Part shown: positions 27,750-35,756 of the stretch, piece by piece
Numbering within the stretch: position 1 is the first letter of the stretch
Layout: the number at the start of each line of letters is the position of its first letter
Assembly (NCBI RefSeq): GCF_024266585.1
Contig: NZ_CP100647.1
Span: 2,957,001 to 3,021,000 of the forward strand
Length of the DNA stretch: 64,000 bases
Direction of reading: 5' to 3'
Source of the DNA: Xanthomonas sacchari
Lineage (GTDB): Bacteria; Pseudomonadota; Gammaproteobacteria; Xanthomonadales; Xanthomonadaceae
Position numbers and translations under genes: made by a program
Notes under the pieces: generated by a model
Seen by the model: the letters and a program-made list of their open reading frames with translations, nothing else
What the model was told of the DNA's origin: nothing
Databases searched by the model: none

Positions 27750-28237
27750 CCGCGGCCGGCGCGCGCCTGGCCGGGGCGGCGCTGGCGATGGCGTTGCTCG
27801 GCGCCTGCGCCACCGCGCGCGGGCCGGCCACCGTGCCGACCGCGGTCAAGGCCGGGCAGTCGTGGATCGTCACCCGCAACAGCACCGCCGCGCAGGTGCT
27901 CGACACCTGCGCGCGCGACAGCCCGGCGCACCACGACGGCGACGTCAGCGGCTACTGGATCCCGACCCCGGAACAGATCGCCGCGCTGGAGGCGCACCTG
28001 GCGCAACTGCAGCCGCAGATCGCCGACCCCAGCGCGTCCGATCGCCAGTACGTCGGCATCCTGTACCGCGGCAAGCAGGCGATCTACGTCAACGCCTTCG
28101 CGCCGGACGACAGCAGCGCGCGCGACCCCGCGGTCGACGCGGTCCGCGCCTGCGGCGGCGGCAGCCGCTTCTGGGGCGCGGTCTACGACCCGGCCAGCGC
28201 CCGCTTCTCCGAGATCGCGGTCAACGGCGCACGCTGA
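27746..28237 (+). CDS. small lipoprotein, function unknown
   Basis: 163 residues from a GTG that overlaps the phoH stop (GTGA). The signal sequence ends in lipobox LLGAC (Cys21). The rest has the short motif DVSGYWIPTPEQIAALEAHL and RQYVGILYRGKQAIYVNAFAPDD, with two further cysteines (Cys52 and one in RACGGGSRF). I do not recognise a named family. Tight coupling to the PIN-PhoH gene suggests shared expression. It is predicted to lie in the periplasm, anchored to a membrane. Confidence 0.8.
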   Translation: MTAAGARLAGAALAMALLGACATARGPATVPTAVKAGQSWIVTRNSTAAQVLDTCARDSPAHHDGDVSGYWIPTPEQIAALEAHLAQLQPQIADPSASDRQYVGILYRGKQAIYVNAFAPDDSSARDPAVDAVRACGGGSRFWGAVYDPASARFSEIAVNGAR

Positions 28238-28321
28238 GATGGCCGCAGGCAGGCGCCCACGACGGCACGCCGATGCCGCCGCACACCGCGGCGGCCGCGC
28301 CGCGGCCGCACTGCGCACGGC

Positions 28322-28990
28322 ATGAACCTGGAACTGCCACGCTGGGCCTGGGCCTTCGCCGGCGCGCTGGCCGCGGTCGCCGGCATGGTCAACGTGGTCG
28401 GCTATCTCGGCTTCGAGCACCAGGCGGTCACCCATCTCACCGGCACCACTACCCTGCTCGGCGCGGCGCTGGCCGACGGCGACGCGCGCGCCATCGCGCA
28501 ACTGGCCGGCGTGGTCCTGGCCTTCCTCGGCGGGTCGATGCTCGGCGGCTTCATCGTGCAGGACAGCCGCCTGCGCCTAAGCCGCCGCTACGGCGTGGCG
28601 CTGGCGCTGGAAGCCTTGCTGCTGCTGGCGGCGATGCAGGCGTTCAAGCAGCAGCAACTGGCCGGCGCCGTGCTCGCCGCGATCGCCTGCGGCCTGCAGA
28701 ACGCCACCACCACCGTCTACAGCGGCGCGGTGGTGCGCACCACCCACCTGACCGGCATGTTCACCGACCTGGGCATCGGCCTGGGCCAGGCGCTGCACGG
28801 CCTGCCGCTGCCGCGCCGGCGCATCCGCCTGAGTCTGCTGATCATCGGCGGTTTTCTGTGCGGCGGCGTGCTCGGCGCGTGGGCCTACCGACAGGTCGGC
28901 TTCGACGCCCTGCTGGGACCGGCCCTGCTGACCGGCACGGTCGGCACCCTGTACGCGCTGCAGGCGCACTACCGCAACCGCGAACGCTGA
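28322..28990 (+). CDS. YoaK-family membrane protein (DUF1275)
   Basis: 222 residues, about six hydrophobic segments. DUF1275 landmarks: MVNVVGYLGFEHQAVTHLTGTTTLLG near the N-terminus, GLQNATTTVYSGAVVRTTHLTGMFTDLG in the middle, and GALLGAWAY-like (GVLGAWAYRQVG) near the end. Inner-membrane location is clear. The biochemical role of the family is unknown. It follows the lipoprotein after an 84-nt gap. Confidence 0.88.
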   Translation: MNLELPRWAWAFAGALAAVAGMVNVVGYLGFEHQAVTHLTGTTTLLGAALADGDARAIAQLAGVVLAFLGGSMLGGFIVQDSRLRLSRRYGVALALEALLLLAAMQAFKQQQLAGAVLAAIACGLQNATTTVYSGAVVRTTHLTGMFTDLGIGLGQALHGLPLPRRRIRLSLLIIGGFLCGGVLGAWAYRQVGFDALLGPALLTGTVGTLYALQAHYRNRER

Positions 28991-29236
28991 AGGGGCGGGC
29001 CCGCGCAAGGCGGCGCCCGGCGCGGTGCGGATTGCCGATGCGCAACCGGGCAGGCCTGCGCCGCACGCGTTCCGGGCGCATGACGCGCCATCGGCGCCGG
29101 CGCATGCGGCGCTCGGGCCGACGACGTGGCCGCCCGCCACGCGCGCCCGCTCCCTAAGCGCGCGACGCCTGCCGGCGGTAACCGGCGCTGCGCGCCGGCG
29201 AGTGCATAACCCGCGCCAGCCCTGCACAATCGGCGC

Positions 29237-30046
29237 ATGAGCGAACCCACCGTCGTCTCCGCGCTGAGCATCGCCGGCACCGATTCCGGCGGCGGTGCCG
29301 GCATCCAGGCCGATCTGAAGACCTTCGCCGCGCACCGCGTCCATGGGCTGTCGGCGGTGGCCGCGCTGACCGCGCAGCACACCCGCGGCGTCACCGCGGT
29401 GCACGTGCCGCCGCTGCCGTTCCTGCGCGCGCAGATCGACGCCTGCTTCGCCGACTTCGACATCGGCGCGGTCAAGCTCGGCATGCTCGCCAACGCCGAG
29501 GTGATCCACCTGGTCGCCGACGCACTGGAAGAGTACCGCCCGCCATGGGTGGTGCTGGACCCGGTGATGGTGGCCACCAGCGGCGCCACGCTGCTGCAGG
29601 ACGACGCCCTGGACGCGCTGCGCAGCCGCCTGTTGCCGCTGGCGACGCTGGTGACGCCGAACGTGCCGGAAGCGCAACTGCTGCTCGGCCGCCCGATCGA
29701 CACCGCCGACGACGCCGAGCACGCCACTGCGGCGCTGCTCGAGGCCGGCGCGCAGGCGGTGCTGCTGAAGGGCGGCCATTTGCGGGAAGGCCAGCGGGTG
29801 ATCGACCGCTACGACGATGGCGTCAGCCGCAGCGAGTTCAGCCATGCGCGACTGGCGTTGGACGCGCACGGCACCGGCTGCACCCTGGCCGCGGCGATCG
29901 CCGCACAGCTGTGCCAGGGCCTGGCCTTGCCGGCCGCCTGCGAAGCGGCGATCGACTACGTGGCGCGCGCCTTGCGCGGCAGCTGCCGGCCCGGCCGCGG
30001 CGACGTGGCGGTGCTGGACCATTTCGGCGCGGCGCGCGGCCCATGA
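29237..30046 (+). CDS. thiD: hydroxymethylpyrimidine/phosphomethylpyrimidine kinase
   Basis: 269-residue ribokinase-like enzyme that phosphorylates HMP and HMP-P in thiamine synthesis. Signatures: ALSIAGTDSGGGAGIQADLKTFAAH, KLGMLANAEVI, VVLDPVMVATSGATLL, TPNVPEAQLLLG, LLKGGHL and the anion-hole AHGTGCTLAAAIAA. Upstream (28991-29236) there is no obvious TPP riboswitch. The stop overlaps the following hydrolase gene by 4 nt. Confidence 0.94.
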   Translation: MSEPTVVSALSIAGTDSGGGAGIQADLKTFAAHRVHGLSAVAALTAQHTRGVTAVHVPPLPFLRAQIDACFADFDIGAVKLGMLANAEVIHLVADALEEYRPPWVVLDPVMVATSGATLLQDDALDALRSRLLPLATLVTPNVPEAQLLLGRPIDTADDAEHATAALLEAGAQAVLLKGGHLREGQRVIDRYDDGVSRSEFSHARLALDAHGTGCTLAAAIAAQLCQGLALPAACEAAIDYVARALRGSCRPGRGDVAVLDHFGAARGP

Positions 30047-30918
30047 GCGCGGCCCCCATCAGCGCGACGGCGATCGCCGAGCACGCCCTGCCCGTCGCCG
30101 CGACCGACGGCCATCGCTGGACCTTGCTGGCGCGCATTCCCGCCGCGCCGCGGCAGGCGCTGCTGTGGCTGCCGGCGCTGGGCGTGGCCGCGCGCCACTA
30201 CCTGCCGTTTGCCGAAGCGCTGGCCGCGCACGGCGTCGCCGTGTTCCTGCACGAATGGCGCGGCAACGGCAGCAGTGCGCTGCGGCCGTCGCGGCAGTGC
30301 GACTGGGGCTATCGCGCCCTGCTGCAGCTGGATCTGCCCGCCAGCCAGGCGGCGATCGCCGCGGCCGGCATCGCGCCGCCGCTGCTCGTCGGCGGCCACA
30401 GCCTCGGCGGACAGCTCGCCTGCTGCTACGCCAGCCTGCAGCCGCAGGCCTTCGCCGCGCTATGGCTGGTCGCCAGCGGCACGCCGTACTGGCGGCGTTT
30501 TCCCGCACCGCGCGGCTATCTGCTGCCGTTGGCGTACCGCCTGCTGCCGTGGCTGGCGCAGCGCCAGGGCGTACTGCACGGCCGCCGCCTGGGCTTCGGC
30601 GGCACCGAGGCGCGTGGTCTGATCGCCGACTGGGCGCGCGTGGGCCGGAGCGGCCGCTACGCCGCGACCGGCCTGACCACCGACCTGGAAGCGCGTCTGG
30701 CGCAGCTGGCGTTGCCGGTGCGCGGCGTGGTGCTGCAGGACGATTGGCTGGCGCCGGAAAGCTCGCTGCGCGGGTTGCTGGACAAACTCGCCGCACCGGC
30801 ACCGCAGATGCAGATCCGCCGCCTGGATGCCGCGCAGTTGGGCGTGGCCGCCGACCACTTCGCCTGGATGAAGCGGCCCACGGCGGTGGCCGCAGCGCTC
30901 TTAGCCGAGGGTCGGTGA
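30043..30918 (+). CDS. alpha/beta hydrolase, substrate unknown
   Basis: 291 residues with an alpha/beta-hydrolase fold: LLWLPALGVAARHYLPFAEALAAHGVAVFLHEWRGNGSS, the nucleophile elbow VGGHSLGGQLACCYA, and a late DHFAWMK that may hold the catalytic histidine. It resembles the YheT/predicted alpha/beta hydrolase group. Overlap with thiD (ATGA) implies co-translation, but I see no clear thiamine link. Confidence 0.82.
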   Translation: MSAAPISATAIAEHALPVAATDGHRWTLLARIPAAPRQALLWLPALGVAARHYLPFAEALAAHGVAVFLHEWRGNGSSALRPSRQCDWGYRALLQLDLPASQAAIAAAGIAPPLLVGGHSLGGQLACCYASLQPQAFAALWLVASGTPYWRRFPAPRGYLLPLAYRLLPWLAQRQGVLHGRRLGFGGTEARGLIADWARVGRSGRYAATGLTTDLEARLAQLALPVRGVVLQDDWLAPESSLRGLLDKLAAPAPQMQIRRLDAAQLGVAADHFAWMKRPTAVAAALLAEGR

Positions 30919-30980
30919 AATTTTTCGGAAAGAGCATTGACGGGCCAGATCGACTCCCGCATAATTCCGCTCCTGACGAC

Positions 30981-31057
30981 GCGCCCGTAGCTCAGTTGGA
31001 TAGAGTACCTGGCTACGAACCAGGCGGTCGGGAGTTCGAATCTCTCCGGGCGCACCA
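30981..31057 (+). tRNA. tRNA-Arg (ACG), copy 1
   Basis: GCGCCCG acceptor stem pairs with CGGGCGC, then A and encoded CCA. The anticodon loop CTACGAA gives ACG. D arm CTCAGTTGGATAGAG and T arm GAGTTCGAATCTC are standard. It is identical to the copy at 31227. Confidence 0.97.
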
Positions 31058-31065
31058 GTCAGATG

Positions 31066-31099
31066 AAAAACGACAAGCCAGCGCTTGTCGTTTTTTTTT
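31066..31099 (+). terminator. terminator of tRNA-Arg copy 1
   Basis: AAAACGACAAGC / GCTTGTCGTTTT hairpin with a 9-T tail, 8 nt after the CCA end. Confidence 0.92.
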
Positions 31100-31226
31100 G
31101 CCCTGGCGCCGCGATGCGATCGCTGCCGGCAGCACGCGATGGCGCACTCGCCCTCCAATGTCATGCGGACGACACGCAGGTGTAGACGAATCGCCGCAAC
31201 TCGTGAATAATCCCGCGCCTGACAAC

Positions 31227-31303
31227 GCGCCCGTAGCTCAGTTGGATAGAGTACCTGGCTACGAACCAGGCGGTCGGGAGTTCGAATCTCTCCGGGCGCA
31301 CCA
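31227..31303 (+). tRNA. tRNA-Arg (ACG), copy 2
   Basis: Same 77-nt sequence as copy 1, 246 nt downstream. The 5' flank (ATAATCCCGCGCCTGACAAC) and the 3' terminator are also near-copies of those of the first gene. Confidence 0.97.
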
Positions 31304-31311
31304 GTCAGATC

Positions 31312-31344
31312 AAAAACGACAAGCCAGCGCTTGTCGTTTTTTTT
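31312..31344 (+). terminator. terminator of tRNA-Arg copy 2
   Basis: Same ACGACAAGC / GCTTGTCGT hairpin with an 8-T tail. Confidence 0.92.
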
Positions 31345-31483
31345 GCCTGCGTGACAGCGCCGGCGCAACACACACACGCCACGCTGCGCGGCGACCTCGT
31401 GCGCCACGCCATGGCGCTGCGGCGCAACGCGGCACGCTTCGGCGACGTGCGCACCACCTCCCCCACTCCACCGACGGCGATGC

Positions 31484-32287
31484 TCAACGCTGGCCGGTCG
31501 CCTCGCGAAACAGGTCGACCAGGGTGCGGCGCACCGCCTGTCGCACGTCCGCGCCGCGGGCGACGGCGGGATCGGCCAGCAAGGGACAGGTGCCGGCGGG
31601 CGCACGCCCACCCAACACGTCCTCGCAGCGCGCCAACCAGGTGGCCTCGCCGGCGACGGCGCGCGCGTACAGCGCCTGGGCCTTGCCGCATTGCGCCGGC
31701 ATGCCGTCGGTACAGCCCATGGCATAGGCAAGGTAGGCGACGTAGTCGCGCGGCCAGGGCGTGCCGGATTGCGAGGGATCGTCTGCGGCCAGCACACGTT
31801 CGGCGAGCAGCGCGCAGCCCTCGCCATCGATGAACGGCGCGGCATTGTGCAGGAAGCAGGCGCGCGCGAACCGCGACACCGCCAACGCCGGCTGCGGCGC
31901 CACACCGATCCCGTCGCGATACAGCAGGCCCAGATACTTGCAGGCATACGGCCCCAGGCCGACATCGTCGGAATCGCACACGGCGCGCAGGCGGGGTTCC
32001 GCGGCAGCGCCGTCGCGCACCGCAGGATCGAGCAGATAGCGCTTGCCGGCCTCGTAGCAACCACCCTGCTGGAGACCGGCATCGCAGGAGCGCACGTAGG
32101 CGGCCAAGGCGGCAGCGCCGTCCTTGCGCCGCTCCGCCGCGACGCCATCTTCCCAGCAGCTGTCGACATTGTTGACCGAGACGCATGCCGCAGGCCCGGC
32201 GGCGGCCGCACCCCCGGCCTGCGCCGTGCCGTGCGCCGGCGCCAGCAACAGCCCGACGGCAATCAGTCCCCACAGCCTCGCTCGCAT
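31484..32287 (-). CDS. secreted Cys-rich Sel1-like repeat protein
   Basis: 267 residues with a clear signal peptide (MRARLWGLIAVGLLLAPAHGTAQA). The mature part has many cysteines set in roughly 35-residue units resembling Sel1/Hcp repeats: AAYVRSCDAGLQQGGCYEAGKRYL, PYACKYLGLLYRDGIGV, ALAVSRFARACFLHNAAPFIDGEGCALLAERV, YLAYAMGCTDGMPAQCGKAQALYARAV. This suits disulfide-linked helical repeats in the periplasm. The start ATG is at 32285-32287. No partner is evident. It is followed (minus strand) by nothing but the tRNA-Arg pair. Confidence 0.8.
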   Translation of the reverse strand: MRARLWGLIAVGLLLAPAHGTAQAGGAAAAGPAACVSVNNVDSCWEDGVAAERRKDGAAALAAYVRSCDAGLQQGGCYEAGKRYLLDPAVRDGAAAEPRLRAVCDSDDVGLGPYACKYLGLLYRDGIGVAPQPALAVSRFARACFLHNAAPFIDGEGCALLAERVLAADDPSQSGTPWPRDYVAYLAYAMGCTDGMPAQCGKAQALYARAVAGEATWLARCEDVLGGRAPAGTCPLLADPAVARGADVRQAVRRTLVDLFREATGQR

Positions 32288-32406
32288 CGCTGCGCTCCTT
32301 GCCTGCAAGCCCTGCTTCGATGACGCAGCGTATGCCGATCCGGGACAGGCGAACAAGCCGCAGCGGGCGACGGCATGCCGCAACCAAGCGCCGCCGCGCG
32401 GCAGGC

Positions 32407-33396
32407 TCAGGCCGCGATCCGACGTCCCGATGGCGGCGGGGTCGCGGAGCTGCCAGCGTCCAGCGCGACCAGCGGATGGCCCGCCGCCCGCCACGCATCC
32501 AGGCCACCGCGCAGCGGCAGCACGTCCTGGAACTGGTGCTGGCGCAGGCGCTTGGCCAGCACCGCGGCCGAGACCTCGTTCGGACAGGCGCAATAGATGA
32601 CGATCCTGCGGTCGCGCGGCAAGCGCTCGACGAGCGCATCGACCTGGCGATCGTCCACTTCCAGCGCGCCGGGGATCGCATACGGCTCCAGCCCGCGATA
32701 GCCCGGGGCGCGAATGTCCAGCAGCAGCGGCGGCGTCTCGCCCTGCAGCAGCGCATGCAGTTCGTCGACGTCGATGCGCAGGGTCTCCATCGCCTGGCGC
32801 AGCGTATGCCGGCGCCAGGCGCGGTAGCCCACGTACAGCGCCAGCAGGCCGACCAGCAGCAGCGCCGCACGCCGGCCGAGCAGGCTCAGCCAGTCCAGCA
32901 GGGACTGCACCTGGTCGGCGAAGCACAGGCCCAGCAACAATCCGCCGCCGGCCCACAACGCCGCCCCCAGCGCGTCGTAGCGCAGGAAGGCCGCCGGCCG
33001 CGTGCGCATCGCGCCGGCCATCGGCACCGACACCATCGACAGCCCGGGCACGAACTTGGCCACCGCCAGCACGCGCACGCCCCAGCGCGCATAGAAGCGC
33101 TCGGTGCGCTTCATGCAGGTATCGCGCGACAACGACAGCCGGCACAGCGACTGCAGCGTGCGCGTGCCATAGCGGCGACCGGCGCCGAACCACAGCAGGT
33201 CGCCGACCAGGCTGGCCGCGATCGACACCGACCACGCGCCGAGCAGCGCACCCCACATCGCCGACCCGTCGAGCAGCGCATAGGTCGCACCGACCAGGAT
33301 CAGCGTGGGCAGCGCCGGCACCGGCAAGCCCAGCGACAAGGCCAGCACGTTGACGAAGACCAGCCCGAGTCCGTAGCGCGCAATCAGGTCCTGCAT
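32407..33396 (-). CDS. DedA-family membrane protein fused to a rhodanese domain
   Basis: 329 residues. The N-terminal part (about 1-195) is a DedA/SNARE-associated membrane domain: LPVPALPTLILVGA, GDLLWFGAGRRYG, KRTERFYARWGVRVLAVAKFVPGLSMVSVPMAGAM with the family's conserved arginine and PG motif. A hydrophobic segment (178-192) leads to a C-terminal rhodanese domain (about 205-318) with LLLDIRAPGY, IPGAL, and an active-site loop starting at Cys269 in IVIYCACPNEVSAA. DedA proteins flip polyprenyl phosphates or lipids. The rhodanese would face the cytoplasm. Sulfur transfer or redox sensing is a guess. Confidence 0.9.
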   Translation of the reverse strand: MQDLIARYGLGLVFVNVLALSLGLPVPALPTLILVGATYALLDGSAMWGALLGAWSVSIAASLVGDLLWFGAGRRYGTRTLQSLCRLSLSRDTCMKRTERFYARWGVRVLAVAKFVPGLSMVSVPMAGAMRTRPAAFLRYDALGAALWAGGGLLLGLCFADQVQSLLDWLSLLGRRAALLLVGLLALYVGYRAWRRHTLRQAMETLRIDVDELHALLQGETPPLLLDIRAPGYRGLEPYAIPGALEVDDRQVDALVERLPRDRRIVIYCACPNEVSAAVLAKRLRQHQFQDVLPLRGGLDAWRAAGHPLVALDAGSSATPPPSGRRIAA

Positions 33397-33734
33397 GGCA
33401 TGCCGGGCGCAGAGAAGAGGAAGGGGATGCCGCGCATTATCCTCCCGGCACCCGCGGCGCGCGTGGGTGCCACGGCATCACTGGCGGAACAGACCCATCC
33501 ATCGCCGCGCGCAGCGCATGCAGCGCGACGCGGCGAAGGCACCGGCGGTGCGCAACCAAGGGACCGGCACCCCTGCAAACCGCGTGGCGCGGGTACGACG
33601 CAACGCACGGCCCACCTGCGGACAAGCGGCCCGCCATGCACCGCGACGACGCTGTACGCAACCGGCCAAGGCCGCGGCGCCCGCCGTGCCGCAACGCCCT
33701 GCCGACGACCAGGCTGCCGTCGTGCCGACCGGCA
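33397..33734. other. intergenic, no gene seen
   Basis: 338 nt between two minus-strand genes. A hairpin GGCACCC..GGGTGCC (33447-33471) could terminate transcription of the LysR gene. Nothing else is supported. Confidence 0.5.
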
Positions 33735-34670
33735 TCACACGCCCTCGTCCAGCCGTAGCGCCATCTGCGCCAGCCACGCCGCGAACACCCCCGGCTGGCG
33801 CATCCGCGCGCGCCACCAGGCCAGCGCCGCGCCCTCCTCGCCGCTGCGCCAGGCCAGTTGGAACACCTCGTCCGGCTTCGGCTCCTCCACCGTCTTGCGC
33901 ACCAGCGCACCGCGCGCCAGCGCCGCCCGCGCATAGGGCTCGGGCAGGAAGCCGAAACCGAGCCCGGCCAGCTGCAGCCGATACTTGCTGCGCATGTCCG
34001 GCACGGTCAGCGCATCCTGGCCGAACAGCAGCCCGACGGTGCGCGGCAGCAGCCGCCGCGCCGAATCGGCCACGGCGATCGCGCGGTGCGCGCTCAACTG
34101 GCTGCGGCTCAGCGGTTCCGGCGCCTGCGCCAGCGGGTGCCCGGGCGCGACCGCGAACACGAACGGCAGCGAGCCGAGCGGCTCGGCCACGTAGCCGCCG
34201 CCGCTGGGCCCCTCGCCGGCCGCACCGACCAGCAGATCCACCCGCCGGTCCAGCAGCGCCTCCCACGTGCCGGACAACGATTCCTGCACCACCCGCAACC
34301 GGGTGCAATCGGCGACCGCATAGAACGCCGCCATGTCCTGCGCCAGGCATTCCGGCGCGAACACCGCATCCAGGCCCAGCGCGAACTCGGTCTCCCAGCC
34401 GGAGGCGACGCGGCGCACGCGCAGCTCCAGATCGCCGGCCGCGCGCAGCAGGTGCCGGCCTTCGCGCAGCAGTTCGGCGCCCGCGGCGGTCGGTACCGCC
34501 TTCGGCCCCAGGCGCTCGAACAACTGTACGCCCAGGTCCTCCTCGAGCTTGGCGACCGTGTAGGAAATGGTCGAGGGCACCTTGTGCAGGGCCTTGCCGG
34601 CGGCCGAGAACGAGCCGCGACGGTCGATGGCGTCGAGGATCTGCAGGGCATCGAGACTGAGCTTGAGCAT
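33735..34670 (-). CDS. LysR-family transcriptional regulator next to pirin
   Basis: 311 residues. The N-terminal winged helix (LDALQILDAIDRRGSFSAAGKALHKVPSTISYTVAKLEEDLGVQLFER-type) has the recognition helix VPSTISYTVAKLE. The effector-binding region includes DLLVGAAGEGPSGGG and FGFLPEPYARAAL. It diverges from the pirin gene with 151 nt between starts, the usual layout for a LysR gene controlling its neighbour, as seen for many pirin genes. The ligand is unknown. Confidence 0.9.
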   Translation of the reverse strand: MLKLSLDALQILDAIDRRGSFSAAGKALHKVPSTISYTVAKLEEDLGVQLFERLGPKAVPTAAGAELLREGRHLLRAAGDLELRVRRVASGWETEFALGLDAVFAPECLAQDMAAFYAVADCTRLRVVQESLSGTWEALLDRRVDLLVGAAGEGPSGGGYVAEPLGSLPFVFAVAPGHPLAQAPEPLSRSQLSAHRAIAVADSARRLLPRTVGLLFGQDALTVPDMRSKYRLQLAGLGFGFLPEPYARAALARGALVRKTVEEPKPDEVFQLAWRSGEEGAALAWWRARMRQPGVFAAWLAQMALRLDEGV

Positions 34671-34821
34671 TCGAATTTTTCGATGATGGATGCCGAATCT
34701 ATCCGTTTTTCAAACCCGGCGACAGCGCCGATACTTGTCTCCAATCCGAAGCGCGTGCCAAATCGCGCCGATTCAGCCCTTTTCGATTCACTTGCATATC
34801 CAAGCCACCAAGGAGCCTCCC

Positions 34822-35523
34822 ATGTTGCAGATCCGCCCCGCCAATACCCGTGGCCGCGCCGAACACGGCTGGCTGTCCTCGCGCCACACCTTCTCCTTCG
34901 GCCACTACCACGACCCGCGCCACATGGGCTTCGGGCCGCTGCGGGTGATCAACGAAGACCGCGTGCAGCCCGGCGAGGGCTTCGGCACCCACGCCCATCG
35001 CGATATGGAGATCCTGTCCTACGTGGTCGATGGCGCGCTCGAGCACAAGGACAGCATGGGCAACGGCTCGGTGCTGCGCTACGGCGACGTACAGCGCATG
35101 AGCGCCGGCTCCGGGGTCACCCACAGCGAGTTCAACCACTCCGCCAGCGCGCCCGTGCACTTCCTGCAGATCTGGGTGCTGCCCGAGCGCGCCGGGATCG
35201 CGCCGGGCTACGAGGAAAAGCACTTCACCCCGGACAGCAAGCGCGGCCAGTTGCGCCTGATCGCCGCCCCGCAGGGCGAGGACGGTGCGGTGCGCATCCA
35301 CCAGGACGCGCGCATCTACGCCTCGATCCTCGACGGCGATGCGCGCCTGGACTATCCGCTGGCGGCCGGGCGCGGCGCCTATGTGCAGGTGGTGCGCGGC
35401 ACGCTGAGCGTCAACGGCCAGACCCTGCAGGCCGGCGACGCCCTCCAGGCGGTCGACGAGGCCAGCCTGCAGTTCGCCGACGCCCAGGACAGCGAGTTCC
35501 TGCTGTTCGACCTGCCGCGCTGA
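34822..35523 (+). CDS. pirin-family protein (YhhW-like quercetinase fold)
   Basis: 233-residue bicupin. Metal ligands of the N-terminal cupin: GTHAHRDMEILSYV (two His), THSEFNHS (His and Glu). Other marks: RHTFSFGHYHDPRHMGFGPLRVINEDRV, HFLQIWVLPE, and the C-terminal cupin around GAYVQVVRGTLSVNG. E. coli YhhW has quercetin 2,3-dioxygenase activity. The in vivo role is uncertain. AAGGAG 7 nt before the ATG fixes the start. The longer open frame upstream has no homology. Confidence 0.92.
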   Translation: MLQIRPANTRGRAEHGWLSSRHTFSFGHYHDPRHMGFGPLRVINEDRVQPGEGFGTHAHRDMEILSYVVDGALEHKDSMGNGSVLRYGDVQRMSAGSGVTHSEFNHSASAPVHFLQIWVLPERAGIAPGYEEKHFTPDSKRGQLRLIAAPQGEDGAVRIHQDARIYASILDGDARLDYPLAAGRGAYVQVVRGTLSVNGQTLQAGDALQAVDEASLQFADAQDSEFLLFDLPR

Positions 35524-35756
35524 CCGCGTCGGGCAACGTCGCGCCCGGGGCCATCCCGGACCGGGCGGATGGGGCGCGCGCCACCTGCCCACGCCACGGC
35601 GCCATGGCGTCGCCGCGCGGGTCGCTGCATCGGCTGCAGGTCGCGCTCGCGTCCTCACGCCACCCTCGGCACCCCGTAACGCGTCCTGCACGGCCTCCGC
35701 GTCAATGCTTCCGCTCTCCCTCCCCTACTGCCGGCATGCCGGCCGAGAGCCTGCCG

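Noticed and set aside
28991-29236. TPP riboswitch before thiD
   Set aside because: No THI-box core (CUGAGA ... ACCUGA pattern) is visible in the leader.
29817-31727. Frame with the repeated peptide APVAQLDRVPGYEPGGREFE
   Set aside because: The repeat is a translation of the two tRNA-Arg genes, a well-known false ORF.
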